The notes beneath the pieces are model-generated. The model made no database searches and was not told where the DNA came from. It saw nothing but the letters and a program-made list of their open reading frames with translations. The translations under genes and the position numbers were made by a program. Shown piece by piece: positions 29,017 through 38,834 of a stretch of 64,000 nucleotides of DNA. The stretch is from Sporisorium sorghi. Its lineage: Eukaryota; Basidiomycota; Ustilaginomycetes; Ustilaginales; Ustilaginaceae. The DNA lies in assembly GCA_023212695.1 (NCBI GenBank), contig JALCCG010000056.1, positions 32,942 to 96,941 of the forward strand, written 5' to 3'. Positions within the stretch are counted from its first letter, which is position 1. Every line of letters starts with the position of its first letter.

Positions 29017-29400
29017 TGGGTATAGAAGGAGCGTCGATGAAAGAGAATGACGGAAGAGAGTGCAAAGAAAAGACCGGCGCAGGGTATATAGATGAAGATG
29101 CAAGAAGAAGCCAGAACAAAGCAGACGATGCAGGAAGCAATGAAGGTCGACGTGAGAAGATGAGGAGAAGAGAAAGGTGATTAGCGAAATGTCACTCTTG
29201 CCTTGGCTGCTCTGAGACATCGCGGTCTGCAGTTGCAATTTTCCGTTCGAATTTCGACGGGCCCAAAATGCAGTCTGCGATTGAGAATTCTGAGCTGCAA
29301 GACGCGGCCACGCGTAAATTGGCGCGTCGTGGGCTTGACTGTGACTGTGACAAAGTGCAGCTCTGAAATGTTTCTGAAAAATGAATGCACTTTGCAACAG
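28985..29400 (-). promoter_or_regulatory. CDC6 promoter with MCB-like and E2F-like sites
   Basis: The region between the CDC6 ATG and the predicted end of the upstream minus-strand gene. It has ACGCGT at 29310-29315 and TTGGCGCG at 29319-29326, four bases apart, about 325 bases upstream of the ATG. A CT tract on the sense strand (28990-29014) ends only a few bases from the ATG. In fungi, MBF binds ACGCGT and drives G1/S genes including CDC6/cdc18. Binding here is inferred. Confidence 0.5.
28990..29014. repeat. (GA)n microsatellite at the CDC6 start
   Basis: About 12 GA units (CT on the sense strand) immediately 5' of the CDC6 start codon, probably within the 5' UTR. Confidence 0.95.
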
Positions 29401-29404
29401 TCAC
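29341..29404. repeat. Imperfect 19-bp inverted repeat (17/19)
   Basis: The left arm 29341-29359 (GTGACTGTGACAAAGTGCA) pairs with 29386-29404, with two central mismatches and a 26-base loop. It overlaps the predicted stop codon of the KEN-box gene and lies upstream of CDC6, so it could be a 3'-end hairpin or a dyad protein-binding site. Confidence 0.85.
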
Positions 29405-30311
29405 ACTTGCTCGCAGCAGCCGCAGCCTGCGTGAATTTGTGACTGTGGAGAGTGGATCGAGGCTGCTGCAGCTGTTCGAGCAAGCTGCATACTGTACGCC
29501 TGCGATGCGACGTCGCACAAAAAATTGTCGACCATGTCGAGCGATGCTTCTGAAAGACGTTGTGGGAGCAACCGCCTGCCAGCCAGCACTTGGCACAGCC
29601 AAACAGACCGTGTGCTTGACTCGTTCGCAAGCAAGGGACCGAAAATAAAGACTTACCTGATGAAGCAGAGGATAGATCGGAAGTGGTGGAGCTGCGGCTG
29701 AGACGGCGTGCAAAAGTGGGTCGCTCCATGAGGCTGCCCTGTCGAGATCGGTTGGTGGTGGTGGTGGTGGTGGTGGTGCGACGAATGGCATCTTCCTCCT
29801 GCGCATCCCGAGCTTCCATCTCGAGCACGTCTTGCGAGGCGCAGCGGAAGGGCGCAACGTTCTCCTTGTTGCTGTCGTCCGGCCGATCGGCTGCCGTAGG
29901 AAAAGACGAACAACCTCCCAATCGACGCGAGTTGCCCTGGCTGTCGTTCTCGTCGTCGGAAGAATCGCCGAACTCGGAGCTGCCCAGGATGGAGCGTCGA
30001 GACGAGTTGGACGATCGAGACGAGAAGCGGCTGCTGGTGCCTCGCACGTATCGCGGTCGAGTTGGGATCGAAGTGGTGGAGGCCGAGCTGGAAGAGCTAG
30101 AAGAGGACCCTTTGCCTGAAGATTGGATGTCGAGTTGAGCCAGAGCGCCGGCTACGAGAGCTCGACCCGTTGCCAGTGTCGAGCTGGAAGCAGCCTTGGC
30201 CTGCGATTTGAGCGCCACCACATCCTCGTTCGGGCCATCGATTGGCGCTGTTGCAGGCTGCCGGTGCGATCCGGATCGCAGACGCGCCGAGAGAGCTCTG
30301 GTGAGGGGCAT
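29401..30311 (-). CDS. Unrecognised low-complexity protein with a KEN box
   Basis: Exon 1 (30311-29657) starts at MPLTRALSARLRSG and ends at a consensus GTAAGT donor. The proposed intron 29550-29656 ends TTTCAG, and exon 2 (29549-29401) would add about 49 residues (ASLDMVDNFLCDVASQAY...) for 267 residues in total. If unspliced, the frame stays open to 29181 (376 residues), but the added sequence looks non-coding. Exon 1 is rich in Ser/Arg/Thr with Ser and Thr runs, an acidic patch (SSDDEND) and DDSNKENVAPF with KEN at residues 149-151, a sequence context typical of APC/C-Cdh1 degrons. No known domain is recognised. The gene lies directly upstream of CDC6 on the same strand and has an ACGCGT box about 430 bases upstream. 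The donor is convincing; the acceptor is less certain because no clear branch site is visible. Confidence 0.55.
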
Positions 30312-31030
30312 GGTATGGATGCTGCTATAGTGTCTGAATCTTCTCGCTGAGAGCGCCTATGAGCTCGACTGACAATGACGAGACTGTCTCTTGGTTGATA
30401 AAGAGCAACCGAGCGATGCTGGCGAATGCAAGAGGAATCAAGGGATCAGGCTGCGAATGGGGAAAGAGGAGATGGGAGGATGGCCGAGCGAGTGGGTCAA
30501 GCAAGGAGAGGGAGCAAGCTCTATCGACCAAGCAGCCTTGAAGTCTCTGTCTCTCTCTGGCCTTGGGAAGAATTGCCTATGCTTTCCTGTGTCGCTCCCA
30601 CGCAAGGGTCCAAGCGCTCTCTCTCTTTCTCTTGCTCTGCCACTTTTTCCCTCTGGAGCGCTTCCGTGACGAGCTCGAGCAAGGAGGCTTTTCGCGTAAA
30701 TTGACAACGCCACAAGTAGGCGTGTAAGATGCAAATCGAGCTCACGCGTCAACCGCACGTAAAAGGTGGTCGTCCAAGCAATTTCTTCTTGATCTTGCTC
30801 CTCTACCGACTGCTCTTTGGACAGAGGCGCACCGTTTGCTAACCGAGGCGCACGCACGCACATCGTTTGGCTCGATCGGTGTAGAGCACACAGCACGTTA
30901 GAAGCTCGGTCAAGTGAGCAAGTCGTCGTTGATTGGATGCTTTCGAGGTGGGTCTTCCAGTTGCAAATGAGAGGGTAGCATTTTTTTCTTCCTTTTGTCC
31001 GACCATGAGCCTAAGCTCGGAAAGCAAACG

Positions 31031-31072
31031 TTGCTCTTGCTCTTGCTCTTGCTCTTGCTCTTGCTCTTGCTG
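31031..31072. repeat. (TTGCTC)n hexanucleotide repeat
   Basis: Six to seven units of a 6-base repeat in non-coding DNA. Confidence 0.95.
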
Positions 31073-31355
31073 CTTGTGCGACCAAAGCGTGAAGGGTCCC
31101 TCAGTTCAATCCAACTCGACGCAGAAACAAAGCTTGCGAGCTTGTGCGAGAAAGAGGTCTAATCTCGGGCGCGCAGACAGGCGCACCACCAAGGCGAGAG
31201 TGAGCAAAGCCAAACCAAGCTCGTTTTTCTCCTGAGCGGCACTTTGGGGCGTGACCATCACCGGCTGGCTCGGTGTGATCTTTCGGAGGCAAGAGGGTCT
31301 TGCACCAGAAAATTGGATTTTTCTTTTTCTGGCGGAAATCGGACACTGGACAGTG

Positions 31356-31378
31356 CGTTGAGTTGAGTTGAGTTGAGC
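31356..31378. repeat. (GTTGA)n pentanucleotide repeat
   Basis: Four to five units in the MDV1 upstream region. Confidence 0.9.
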
Positions 31379-31892
31379 GCGCCTTTTGGGGCGGCCGCCA
31401 AGCTTTGTGAACCGGAAAGAGCAGGTGAATGAAACGCGAAAATGCGAGAATGCCTGACAAGAGAGAGCGCAGCAATCGACCTCCAGCTTTACCATCACCA
31501 TCCCTCGTTCGCTCATCTGGCCCCCCCCCCCTCCTTCTGCAGCAAAACCCCCCTCGATGGATCGACCGAGCTCGTCAACTCATTTCAGAGCGCAGCACAC
31601 AAGGTTACACAACAACCGACCTCGCTCTTCCCTTTGATTTCGATCGCGCACCGTTCACACACGGAGGTGGAGGCACCCTTTTCAACCATCACACAGCTGC
31701 GCACACTTCGCCACCATCTGCGCTAACATCATCCGTCTTGCATCGGAAGACAATCGGCGCATCGATTGTGCACGGTCCCCACCACACTCAACAGCTCGAC
31801 TGCAGACAGATCACAGATAGCGCATCAACCGCACTTGCAAGCGCGAACTAGCAAGCAAACCAGGGCCAGCCTCAACCCTTGGTGCCCTCAGC

Positions 31893-34340
31893 ATGAGCTA
31901 CAGTCCCCTGCTTGGCTCGGATCGACGAGCAGGCGAAACCAGCTCGGGCCTCCCACCGTCCACCTCGATCCGCGATACCCTTTCCGGCGCCATCAACTCC
32001 ACTAAAGCCTATCTGCAGCCCTTTGCTCCCAGATCGCCCTATCTCGGCTCGAATGGCACCACCAACACTCACAACGAGGCGGGTCGTCTCCTCTCCGACG
32101 TCGCACCTCAACTCATGACAAATCGAATGATGGCTGCCGTCACCAACTCTAACACGGCGCTCGGCCTTACCCCCGATGGTCAGCGCCGCGCGCGACTGCT
32201 CCTCACACCTGGCTTCTCTCTCAGCAGCCCAGCCCGATCGCTTGTTCGCATGGGCGGCTCCTTCATCCAGTCTGGTATCGGTCGAGGGCCTATGAATGGC
32301 ATCACATCGCACGAGCTCTTTGTCTTGGAAGAGAGCGACCGCATCCTTGCAACAGCAGCCCAAGACCTCGATCTCGGCGCTCAATCCGATCAACAGTCTG
32401 GCTCAAGAGCCACCATCGAAGCTGCCAAATCCAAAGCAGACCCGTCCGTTTCTTTGCTCCGAGGGTTCCAAGCCACAATACCCAGCTCCACCGAGGGTCG
32501 TCAACGTCGCAGACGCGTCCGTGCCATTGCGAGCGGATTCGAAGATGGTCCCGAGGGTCCGACCAAGCTCGGCCTCAAGGCGATGGGCGACAAGGCGCGC
32601 GGCCTCATGGTCGAGGGTGTTGACACCGAGCCGGTCTCTGCCTTCCAAGCACGCGAGCAGCGTCACGCACGCAGGAACCAGGCCAGCCGCATCCTCTCCA
32701 GAGGCAAGGACGGCACGCGCTCGTCTGTCATCGAACTCGAAGAGCTCGAGAGGCAGCTGCGAGAGATTGAGCGCGAACAGGACGACGTCGGCGTAAGACG
32801 CTCGCTCATCGATTCCGAGATGGCCGCCGTCGATGCCAAGATCAAGGTGCTCGAGAAAATCAAGGCGGGTCTGCACAAGAAGCTGCTCGGTCTTCGCGAA
32901 GAGGAGCTTGAGCTCAACGACGAGCACGAGGGTGTCGCAGAGCTGCTGGCGGTGCAAAAGCACTTGCGCGCTATGCCCGGTGGACCTGCTGCGGCTGCCA
33001 ACGCGGGCGCTTCGGGCGCAACAACGAGTCAGAGCAGCAGCCGTCGGCGCAAGGGACCTCTGTTCATGCCGCAGGAACACGACGAGTTGCCGTCTGGCGT
33101 CGCTTTCATGACACTCGCCGATCACTCGGCTCCCATCACATCGCTCGACTTTACCGAGCCATATGGCACTTTGGTGTCGGCATCGCTGGACGAGACGGTG
33201 CGCGTGTGGGACTTGGCGTCCGGCGACGAGGTGGGCAGGTTGCGTGGTCACACTGGCACGGTGAAATGCCTGCAGGTGGAAGACGAGGTGTGCATCACGG
33301 GTGGCTCTGACAATGCCATCCGCATCTGGGATCTCACCAAGGTGGAGAATTTCGAGGCACGACTCACCATGACAGCGTCCGGAGAGCTGCCGGCAAGGAG
33401 AAGATCACCGGACGACCTCAACCGCAGCCCACAGCTCGCAGCGGGCGACGAGAGCATGAACAGCATCATGATTCGGGATGGTACCGAGAGCGCCGCAGAC
33501 GAAGAAGACGAGGATGTGCGCGACGAATTCGACCCGTGCGTCAAGAGTCTTGAGGGGCACAGCAAGTCGGTGACTGCGCTGTACTTTGACGACAATTGCT
33601 TGGTGACTGGTGCATCGGACAAGACGCTGCGTCAGTGGGATCTCAACACGGGCCAATGTGTGCTGACGATGGACATTCTGTGGGCCATCTCGAACCCTAC
33701 GTCGTCGCAGGCCATCTCGCAGTCCGAATTTGGCTTCCCCGAGTCGCCCTCGCGCAAAGCGTCGTCCTCGGCCATCCTGGGTCCCACGCGACCCGACCTG
33801 GCGTCGCGCGACTCGTTTTCGGTGCTCAACAACCTCTCGGGCGCCTTCGCGTATCCCACACCACCGTACGCCGATGGCAGCTGGGAGATGTACCAGGACT
33901 TTGTTGGCGGCGTGCAGTTCTGGGGCTACGCGCTCGCCAGCGGTTCGGGCGACGGCGGCGTGCGCATGTGGGACATGCGCACAGGTCAGGCGCACCGAAC
34001 GCTGCTCGGCCACACGGCGCCCGTGACGTGCCTGCAGTTCGACGAGCACAACGTCATCTCCAGCAGCCTGGACAAGTCGATCCGCATCTGGGATCTGCGC
34101 ATGGGCAGCATCTCGGACACGATCCGCTACGACCACCCCGTCACAGCACTGCAGTTTGACTCGCGCAAGATCCTCGCGGCGACGGGCGAGAACGGCGTCA
34201 AGATCTTCAACCGCACCACGCTGCAGCATGGGTCGTTGACGTTGAATGGTCACACTTCGCCTGTCGAGAGGCTGCGCTACATGGACCGATACGCCGTCTC
34301 GGGTGGAAAGGACAGCGTGGTCAAGATCTGGGCGCTTTGA
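31893..34340 (+). CDS. MDV1: Mitochondrial division adaptor Mdv1/Caf4 (WD40)
   Basis: 815 residues in one exon. The N-terminal half contains a conserved helical region with TSIRDTLSGAINSTKAYLQPF (about 32-52). A coiled coil (about 280-355) with ELEELERQLREIEREQDDVGVRRSLIDSEMAAVDAKI and the heptads of LEKIKAGLHKKLLGLREEELELNDEHEG follows. About seven WD40 repeats run from about residue 408 to the end (e.g. LVSASLDETVRVWDLASG, CITGGSDNAIRIWDL, LVTGASDKTLRQWDL, SGSGDGGVRMWDMRTG, ending DSVVKIWAL). Mdv1/Caf4 link the tail-anchored receptor Fis1 to the dynamin Dnm1 on the mitochondrial outer membrane. The propeller has two long Ser-rich insertions (about 490-545 and 600-650), common in filamentous and basidiomycete orthologues. 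Assignment rests on the helix, coiled coil, WD40 order. Confidence 0.92.
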   Translation: MSYSPLLGSDRRAGETSSGLPPSTSIRDTLSGAINSTKAYLQPFAPRSPYLGSNGTTNTHNEAGRLLSDVAPQLMTNRMMAAVTNSNTALGLTPDGQRRARLLLTPGFSLSSPARSLVRMGGSFIQSGIGRGPMNGITSHELFVLEESDRILATAAQDLDLGAQSDQQSGSRATIEAAKSKADPSVSLLRGFQATIPSSTEGRQRRRRVRAIASGFEDGPEGPTKLGLKAMGDKARGLMVEGVDTEPVSAFQAREQRHARRNQASRILSRGKDGTRSSVIELEELERQLREIEREQDDVGVRRSLIDSEMAAVDAKIKVLEKIKAGLHKKLLGLREEELELNDEHEGVAELLAVQKHLRAMPGGPAAAANAGASGATTSQSSSRRRKGPLFMPQEHDELPSGVAFMTLADHSAPITSLDFTEPYGTLVSASLDETVRVWDLASGDEVGRLRGHTGTVKCLQVEDEVCITGGSDNAIRIWDLTKVENFEARLTMTASGELPARRRSPDDLNRSPQLAAGDESMNSIMIRDGTESAADEEDEDVRDEFDPCVKSLEGHSKSVTALYFDDNCLVTGASDKTLRQWDLNTGQCVLTMDILWAISNPTSSQAISQSEFGFPESPSRKASSSAILGPTRPDLASRDSFSVLNNLSGAFAYPTPPYADGSWEMYQDFVGGVQFWGYALASGSGDGGVRMWDMRTGQAHRTLLGHTAPVTCLQFDEHNVISSSLDKSIRIWDLRMGSISDTIRYDHPVTALQFDSRKILAATGENGVKIFNRTTLQHGSLTLNGHTSPVERLRYMDRYAVSGGKDSVVKIWAL

Positions 34341-35160
34341 GAGCGTATTGCTGGTGTGCTCTTGTTGTCGTTGTCATCTGTATCGAAGCTTTTTGCTGTA
34401 TTACTGCTGTCCCATGAGGAACATGACGTCTACCACTTCTCCAAGTCTGATTTTATTTTTATTTTTATTTTTATTATTTTTTATTTTTGGTAATTTTAGG
34501 GGGGAAGGCAGAGGAAAGACTCCCTCCTTTCTTGCCTTTCGTCCGCGCTGATGCATTGGAAATTCACAAAAATGCAGCTTGAAGTGAGCGGCGAATACAA
34601 AAATGCTGCACCGACTGCAGCCATGCATGAAATTCTCGTGTTTGGAGACAGAACACCGCTTTGGAGCCAGCCAGCCAGCCAGCCAGAGAGAGAGAGAGCG
34701 AACCTCGGCGTTGCAGAGCGCGCTTCTGTCTCCTGTTGATGCGGCAGCGGTTTTTGGCAACAACGGCCAAGTGTGAATTTCGAGAAACCTATGCGTCGAT
34801 CGCCATGCTCCATCTCGGTGTGTGTGTTGCTTGAAACTGTGTTCCATGTCGTTTTCCTTTCTACTCACCACATCGCGCACCTATTCTCGACCATCTCGTT
34901 TCTCTTCTTGTCGTTTCATCGTGGTCATATACTGTCGATTGCATTAGGATCAGCAACACCGCATCTCTGCCTCTCGACGCGCAGCACATTCGACCGGCAA
35001 CCTCGACGAACTCGCGACTGGAGCGTGTTGTTCCTCTACTAGCTCGACACACCGATCCACGGTACGCGCAAAGACAGCGCTCGACGACCGAACCGACAAG
35101 GCTGCTCCTCGACATCTGGAACGTGTTCGCCTCGGCACCCTCTCACAACTTTCCTTCACA
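34341..35160. other. Intergenic: MDV1 3' flank / CHS7 upstream region
   Basis: 820 bases. A T-rich (TTTTA)n tract lies at 34450-34488 shortly after the MDV1 stop. An (AGCC)n run (34665-34684) passes directly into GA repeats (34685-34698). No gene is supported; the CHS7 promoter lies in the right half. Confidence 0.6.
34450..34488. repeat. T-rich (TTTTA)n tract
   Basis: Repeated ATTTTT units about 110 bases after the MDV1 stop codon; a candidate termination or AT-rich unwinding element. Confidence 0.8.
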
Positions 35161-36195
35161 ATGGGCTTCTCGTTCGGCTCATATACCTCGATCTGCGATG
35201 AGGTCGCCATGGTAGTGTGCCCTCTTCTCGGCACGTCCGGACTCGGTCTAGAGCCGGTCTGCTACTCGCGCAATGTCGAGATCAACAAGACGATCATCTT
35301 CCAGCCCGCTACGTGCTTCATCCATATCGCTGCGCTCATTATGACGGCGATCATGGTGTACCATATCCGCAGCAAGTACACCGCCGTCGGACGGAAGGAG
35401 ATCGTGCTCTTCTTTTATCTGTATGCGATTTCGGAGGTGCTGGTGATCTTTTTGGACTCGGCGATTGTGCCGACGTACTCGGCGGCATATCTGTATTTGG
35501 CCGCGGTGTACGTCGGGTTGAAGACGGCCATCTTTTGGTGTCTGTTGATCAATGGGTTTGTTGGGTTCCAGTTTGCGGAGGACGGGACGCCCAAGTCGCT
35601 GTGGTTCCTCAGGTTGAGCAGCTTGGTGCTGTTTGCGGTCGGGGTGTTTGTGTCGCTGGCTACGTTTAAGGGGGTCGCGGGGATGGGACCGACGAAGCAG
35701 ACAGGGCTGTGGATCGTAGAGTTGATCTTCCCCTTGGCGTGCGTGTTGATCTACACGGTGTCGCAGGTGCTCCTCGTCCTGCGCACGCTGGACGACCGCT
35801 GGCCCTTGGGAGACATTACGTTCGGCGCGTTCTTCTTTGCAGCGGGGCTGATTTTGATGTACGGCTTCGGCGAGGAGGTCTGCCGCGCGGTAAAGCATTA
35901 TATCGACGGAACGTTCTTTGGCGCGCTCTGCATGCTGCTCGCGGTTATGATGGTGTACAAGTACTGGGACTCGATCACCAAGGAGGATTTGGAGTTTTCG
36001 GTGGGAAGCAAGCAGGCTGTTTGGGAGGTCAAGGATCCGCTGTTTGCCACGAGCTCGTCCGAGGGCGGCGACGGGTTGTTGGGCGCAGGCAGTGCTATGA
36101 CGCATGACTCGTTCAAGGGGACCAGTCCGTCGAGGTTTGGTGGGCCGGCCAAGTCGGCTATGGGGTATCCGCCTGTTGGCAACTACACGCACTGA
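35161..36195 (+). CDS. CHS7: Chitin synthase export chaperone Chs7
   Basis: 344 residues. The N-terminus [24 protein letters not shown] and the segment [23 protein letters not shown] are characteristic of Chs7. About seven membrane spans follow, with conserved stretches [46 protein letters not shown] and DRWPLGDI, and then a Ser/Gly-rich cytosolic tail. Chs7 resides in the ER and is needed for folding and ER exit of class IV chitin synthase (Chs3 type), and so for cell-wall chitin. Length matches family members (310-350). The ATG is preceded by CACA, and the protein starts exactly at the conserved N-terminus. Confidence 0.97.
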   Translation: MGFSFGSYTSICDEVAMVVCPLLGTSGLGLEPVCYSRNVEINKTIIFQPATCFIHIAALIMTAIMVYHIRSKYTAVGRKEIVLFFYLYAISEVLVIFLDSAIVPTYSAAYLYLAAVYVGLKTAIFWCLLINGFVGFQFAEDGTPKSLWFLRLSSLVLFAVGVFVSLATFKGVAGMGPTKQTGLWIVELIFPLACVLIYTVSQVLLVLRTLDDRWPLGDITFGAFFFAAGLILMYGFGEEVCRAVKHYIDGTFFGALCMLLAVMMVYKYWDSITKEDLEFSVGSKQAVWEVKDPLFATSSSEGGDGLLGAGSAMTHDSFKGTSPSRFGGPAKSAMGYPPVGNYTH

Positions 36196-36379
36196 GGAGG
36201 AGGCTTTGGTGTCGGTCATGCTGGTGGTGGAAGCTGGCCGATGGATCACGCTCAAGCACACACACGCATAGGCGCATATATACACACCCACTCTCTTTGC
36301 ATTCTGCGCTCTGTCTCTTCTTTTTCTTGTTGTACCCCCAATCACTTTTTGCAATCGCGGACACTTTGTTGTTGAAGTT

Positions 36380-38257
36380 CTAGTCCAGCTGATGATGTCC
36401 TTTGACATTACGACTCTCGTCGTCGATCTTTGCCACGCGCGTACCGAACTGCATGGCGCGCTTCTTGAGCTCGCTAGCCCGCCCCAAACCCAGCACCCTC
36501 GCTGCGTCCCTAAGCAGCCGCTTGTCGCCGCCTGCGCCCTCCGTCCCGATCCTGCCCAGATCCACCTTCGCTCCGACCGGGATTTCAGTGAGGTACTCCA
36601 GAACCCCGCGGTCGAGGAACGGGTAGCGCGCGTCCCTGGCGTGCGTGGAGAGCACGCGGTCGTCGCGCCCCAGATTGCGCGCGGGCAGGCGGTCGAGGTC
36701 GAGCTGCAGCTCCCTCACCAACCCTTCGAGCCCCGAACGGTACGCGGCGCGGTGGCGCGAGTACCCGCCCAGCAGCTCGTCTGCGCCCAAGCCCGAAATC
36801 AGCACGCGTGCAGGCGAGCTGTACTCCACCCGCGCCGAGGTGAGCGGGTGATGCATGTGCCCGGCGGCGCGCGAGGCGAAATAGAGCGCAGAGGCAATGC
36901 TCAGGTCCATCACGCTCGACGAAGGTGCCATGAGGGTTGCGATTTGTGCGCGGTAAGAGAGGTATTCGGTGTATGGAACGTCAATGTGCACAAAGTTCCA
37001 GGTGCGGGCGGGGCAGAGGTGCCGAAGCTCAGCGAGAGAGGATAGGCCTGTGAGGCGGTCTGGGACGGAGTAGATGTCCGTGGTCGCAGCGGTATCGGTG
37101 TCGTCGTCTGCGTTGGGTTCAGTCGTCTCGTTCGAGTCTGCTTCTGGTTGTGGAGTAGTGTCCTTGCCGTCGGGCGAAGCTCCACCCTCCTTCCCACGCC
37201 TACCCTTGCCTTTCGTTGCAGCTTTGACCTTGGACCGCACCATCCTCTCCCTCTCCCGCCGCGCCGCCTCGATCGCACGCACATTCTCAAACGCCACATT
37301 GAGCAGATCGATCGGCTGCCCCGCCGGCACATACCGATCCGCCAGCAGCGCGAGCGTGGTGCAGTCGAGCCCGCCGGAGAACAGGACCGCCACGTGCGCC
37401 TCGTCCGCCGGTTGGTCCGTGTCGATGTTGGTCACGCGCCGGCGGACGCTTTCTCCAAGTACTTCCAGAAAGGCTTCAAGCGTATGTTCGGGGGAGTGGT
37501 TTGCCGGAGATGATGGTGGCTCGGGGGTGCGGAGCTCGTGGAGCAGGAGAGGCGAGGTGAAGCGCGAGTGGCGGCGTGGGAGGGGTTGGGGCGGCGCGGT
37601 GGGGTGGTGCAGCAGGTCGAGGGTCCATAGCGAGGAGCAGTCGAGTTCGGTGAGTGAGGTGTCGGGGACGAGCATGCCCTCGCTCGCAACTGATACGATT
37701 GCAAGGGTGGACGCCTGGGCCGACTGGTGTAGGAGCAACGAGCGCCGGCCTAGTGGATCGCGGCCAAAGTAGAGCTTGTTTTGCGTACGGTCGAGCAGGA
37801 CGAATGCGTACGGTCCTTCCACCTCCGCCAGAGCAGTGTCGAGGGCGTGCTGGCATGCATCGTCATCGTTCAATCGTTCGTCGAGCAGCTGCTGAATCCT
37901 ATCCAGCAGGATAACCGCATCGTTCCCCCCCAAGTCGAGCCGGATGCGCGACGACGAGGCTCCGTTCGAATCGGCCTGCTGATCGTCCCAGTCAAAGATC
38001 TGGCCGTTCCACGCGAGCACCAGCCGACCGTCAGCGCTCGTCAGCGGTTGAGATGTGATACCCTTGCCGCGCAGGCTGAGCACGCTTGACGATAGCGAGA
38101 GGGTCCATGGTTCGTGCGAAGCGGAGAAGTCGTGCTGCAGCGTGTGGAGGCAATCTGGGCCTCGGCGGCTGATATTCTCGAGCACTGATGGCCAGCATCG
38201 ATTCAGGGTTGTTTCCGGTGCAACGGCGGGGGCGATCAGGACGCCGATGCCGCACAT
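36380..38257 (-). CDS. Asparagine synthetase domain-containing protein (ASNSD1 type)
   Basis: 625 residues in one exon. The N-terminal class II glutamine amidotransferase domain starts with the nucleophile Cys2 (MCGIGVLI) and contains ISRRGPD, LVLAWNGQIFDW and GPYAFVLLD. The C-terminal Asn-synthase domain has the PP-loop VLFSGGLDCTTLALLAD (about 291) and VLISGLGADELLGGYSRHRAAY, ending LGRASELKKRAMQFGTRVAKI. Overall architecture and end match ASNSD1/Yml096w, not true Asn synthetase, which is shorter and more conserved around the amidotransferase. The enzyme activity of this family is not established. A Lys/Glu/Thr-rich low-complexity stretch (about 335-395) interrupts the synthetase-like domain. 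The gene is convergent with CHS7 and divergent from the TBC gene. Confidence 0.93.
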   Translation of the reverse strand: MCGIGVLIAPAVAPETTLNRCWPSVLENISRRGPDCLHTLQHDFSASHEPWTLSLSSSVLSLRGKGITSQPLTSADGRLVLAWNGQIFDWDDQQADSNGASSSRIRLDLGGNDAVILLDRIQQLLDERLNDDDACQHALDTALAEVEGPYAFVLLDRTQNKLYFGRDPLGRRSLLLHQSAQASTLAIVSVASEGMLVPDTSLTELDCSSLWTLDLLHHPTAPPQPLPRRHSRFTSPLLLHELRTPEPPSSPANHSPEHTLEAFLEVLGESVRRRVTNIDTDQPADEAHVAVLFSGGLDCTTLALLADRYVPAGQPIDLLNVAFENVRAIEAARRERERMVRSKVKAATKGKGRRGKEGGASPDGKDTTPQPEADSNETTEPNADDDTDTAATTDIYSVPDRLTGLSSLAELRHLCPARTWNFVHIDVPYTEYLSYRAQIATLMAPSSSVMDLSIASALYFASRAAGHMHHPLTSARVEYSSPARVLISGLGADELLGGYSRHRAAYRSGLEGLVRELQLDLDRLPARNLGRDDRVLSTHARDARYPFLDRGVLEYLTEIPVGAKVDLGRIGTEGAGGDKRLLRDAARVLGLGRASELKKRAMQFGTRVAKIDDESRNVKGHHQLD

Positions 38258-38834
38258 CGCTGCGTGGTGTAGTGTTGCGAAGGTAGGAGCAGGTCCAAAA
38301 AGGTTTTCTTCTCAAAACTCGGCGGCTGGAGCGGAGAAATCACCGGCGCTCTCTTTCCTTCAAGTGCCGGCCGGAATGCGACACCTTTTCAAGGGTCTTT
38401 TCTGGAGTGAAAAGCGCGACTTTCTGCAGCAGCAGCAGCATTCCGCCAAAGCGTGCCTGCCGCACTCTGTGACTTGCACGCTTGAGGCGGCGCGTGAATA
38501 ATTTTTGGCAGCTGCCAACACTCACACTGCTGCTCTCTCCGACCACGCGCTTTCTTCCTCCTTTCGGCACCATCCGAGCAGCAGTGTGGCCAGCATTCTC
38601 GAGCCCAACGCCACACTTTTCAGCTTCTTGATCATCACATTCCTCCTCGACTCAATCACGCACGCACGCACGCACGCACGCACACGCGCAGACACGCAGC
38701 TCATCACCTCCGCTGGTCGGATCACAACCTCCTTCCCTCTTGACCTCGACGTTCGCCGTCACTCCTCATCCTATCGGTCCCGCGTCCGGGAGGCGCCAGC
38801 AAGATTTTCTCTACACGCCACCTTCATCTCCACC
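38258..38834. promoter_or_regulatory. Divergent promoter ASNSD1-type gene / TBC gene
   Basis: 577 bases between divergent start codons. It includes a (CACG)n repeat (about 38657-38684). An in-frame open stretch runs up to the TBC ATG but has no ATG of its own. Promoter assignment is from orientation. Confidence 0.6.

Larger units (their letters stand above)
30312..31892. promoter_or_regulatory. Divergent intergenic region KEN-box gene / MDV1
   Basis: About 1.58 kb. It contains ACGCGT at 30744-30749, a (TTGCTC)n hexamer array (31031-31072), a (GTTGA)n array (31356-31378) and a poly-C run near 31520. The ORFs in it are repeat-driven (e.g. alternating Ser-Cys). It holds the promoters of both flanking genes; I see no further gene. 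Confidence 0.6.

Noticed and set aside
28942..29397. Minus-strand ORF covering the CDC6 start region
   Set aside because: It is out of frame with CDC6, runs through the CT microsatellite and has no domain. It overlaps the promoter.
30933..31235. Small ORF with alternating Ser-Cys repeats
   Set aside because: The Cys pattern comes directly from the (TTGCTC)n DNA repeat. There is no signal peptide and no support beyond the repeat.
31520..31540. Poly-C run as possible second assembly problem
   Set aside because: Only about ten C, without duplicated flanks or Ns. Common in this genome and not evidence of misassembly.
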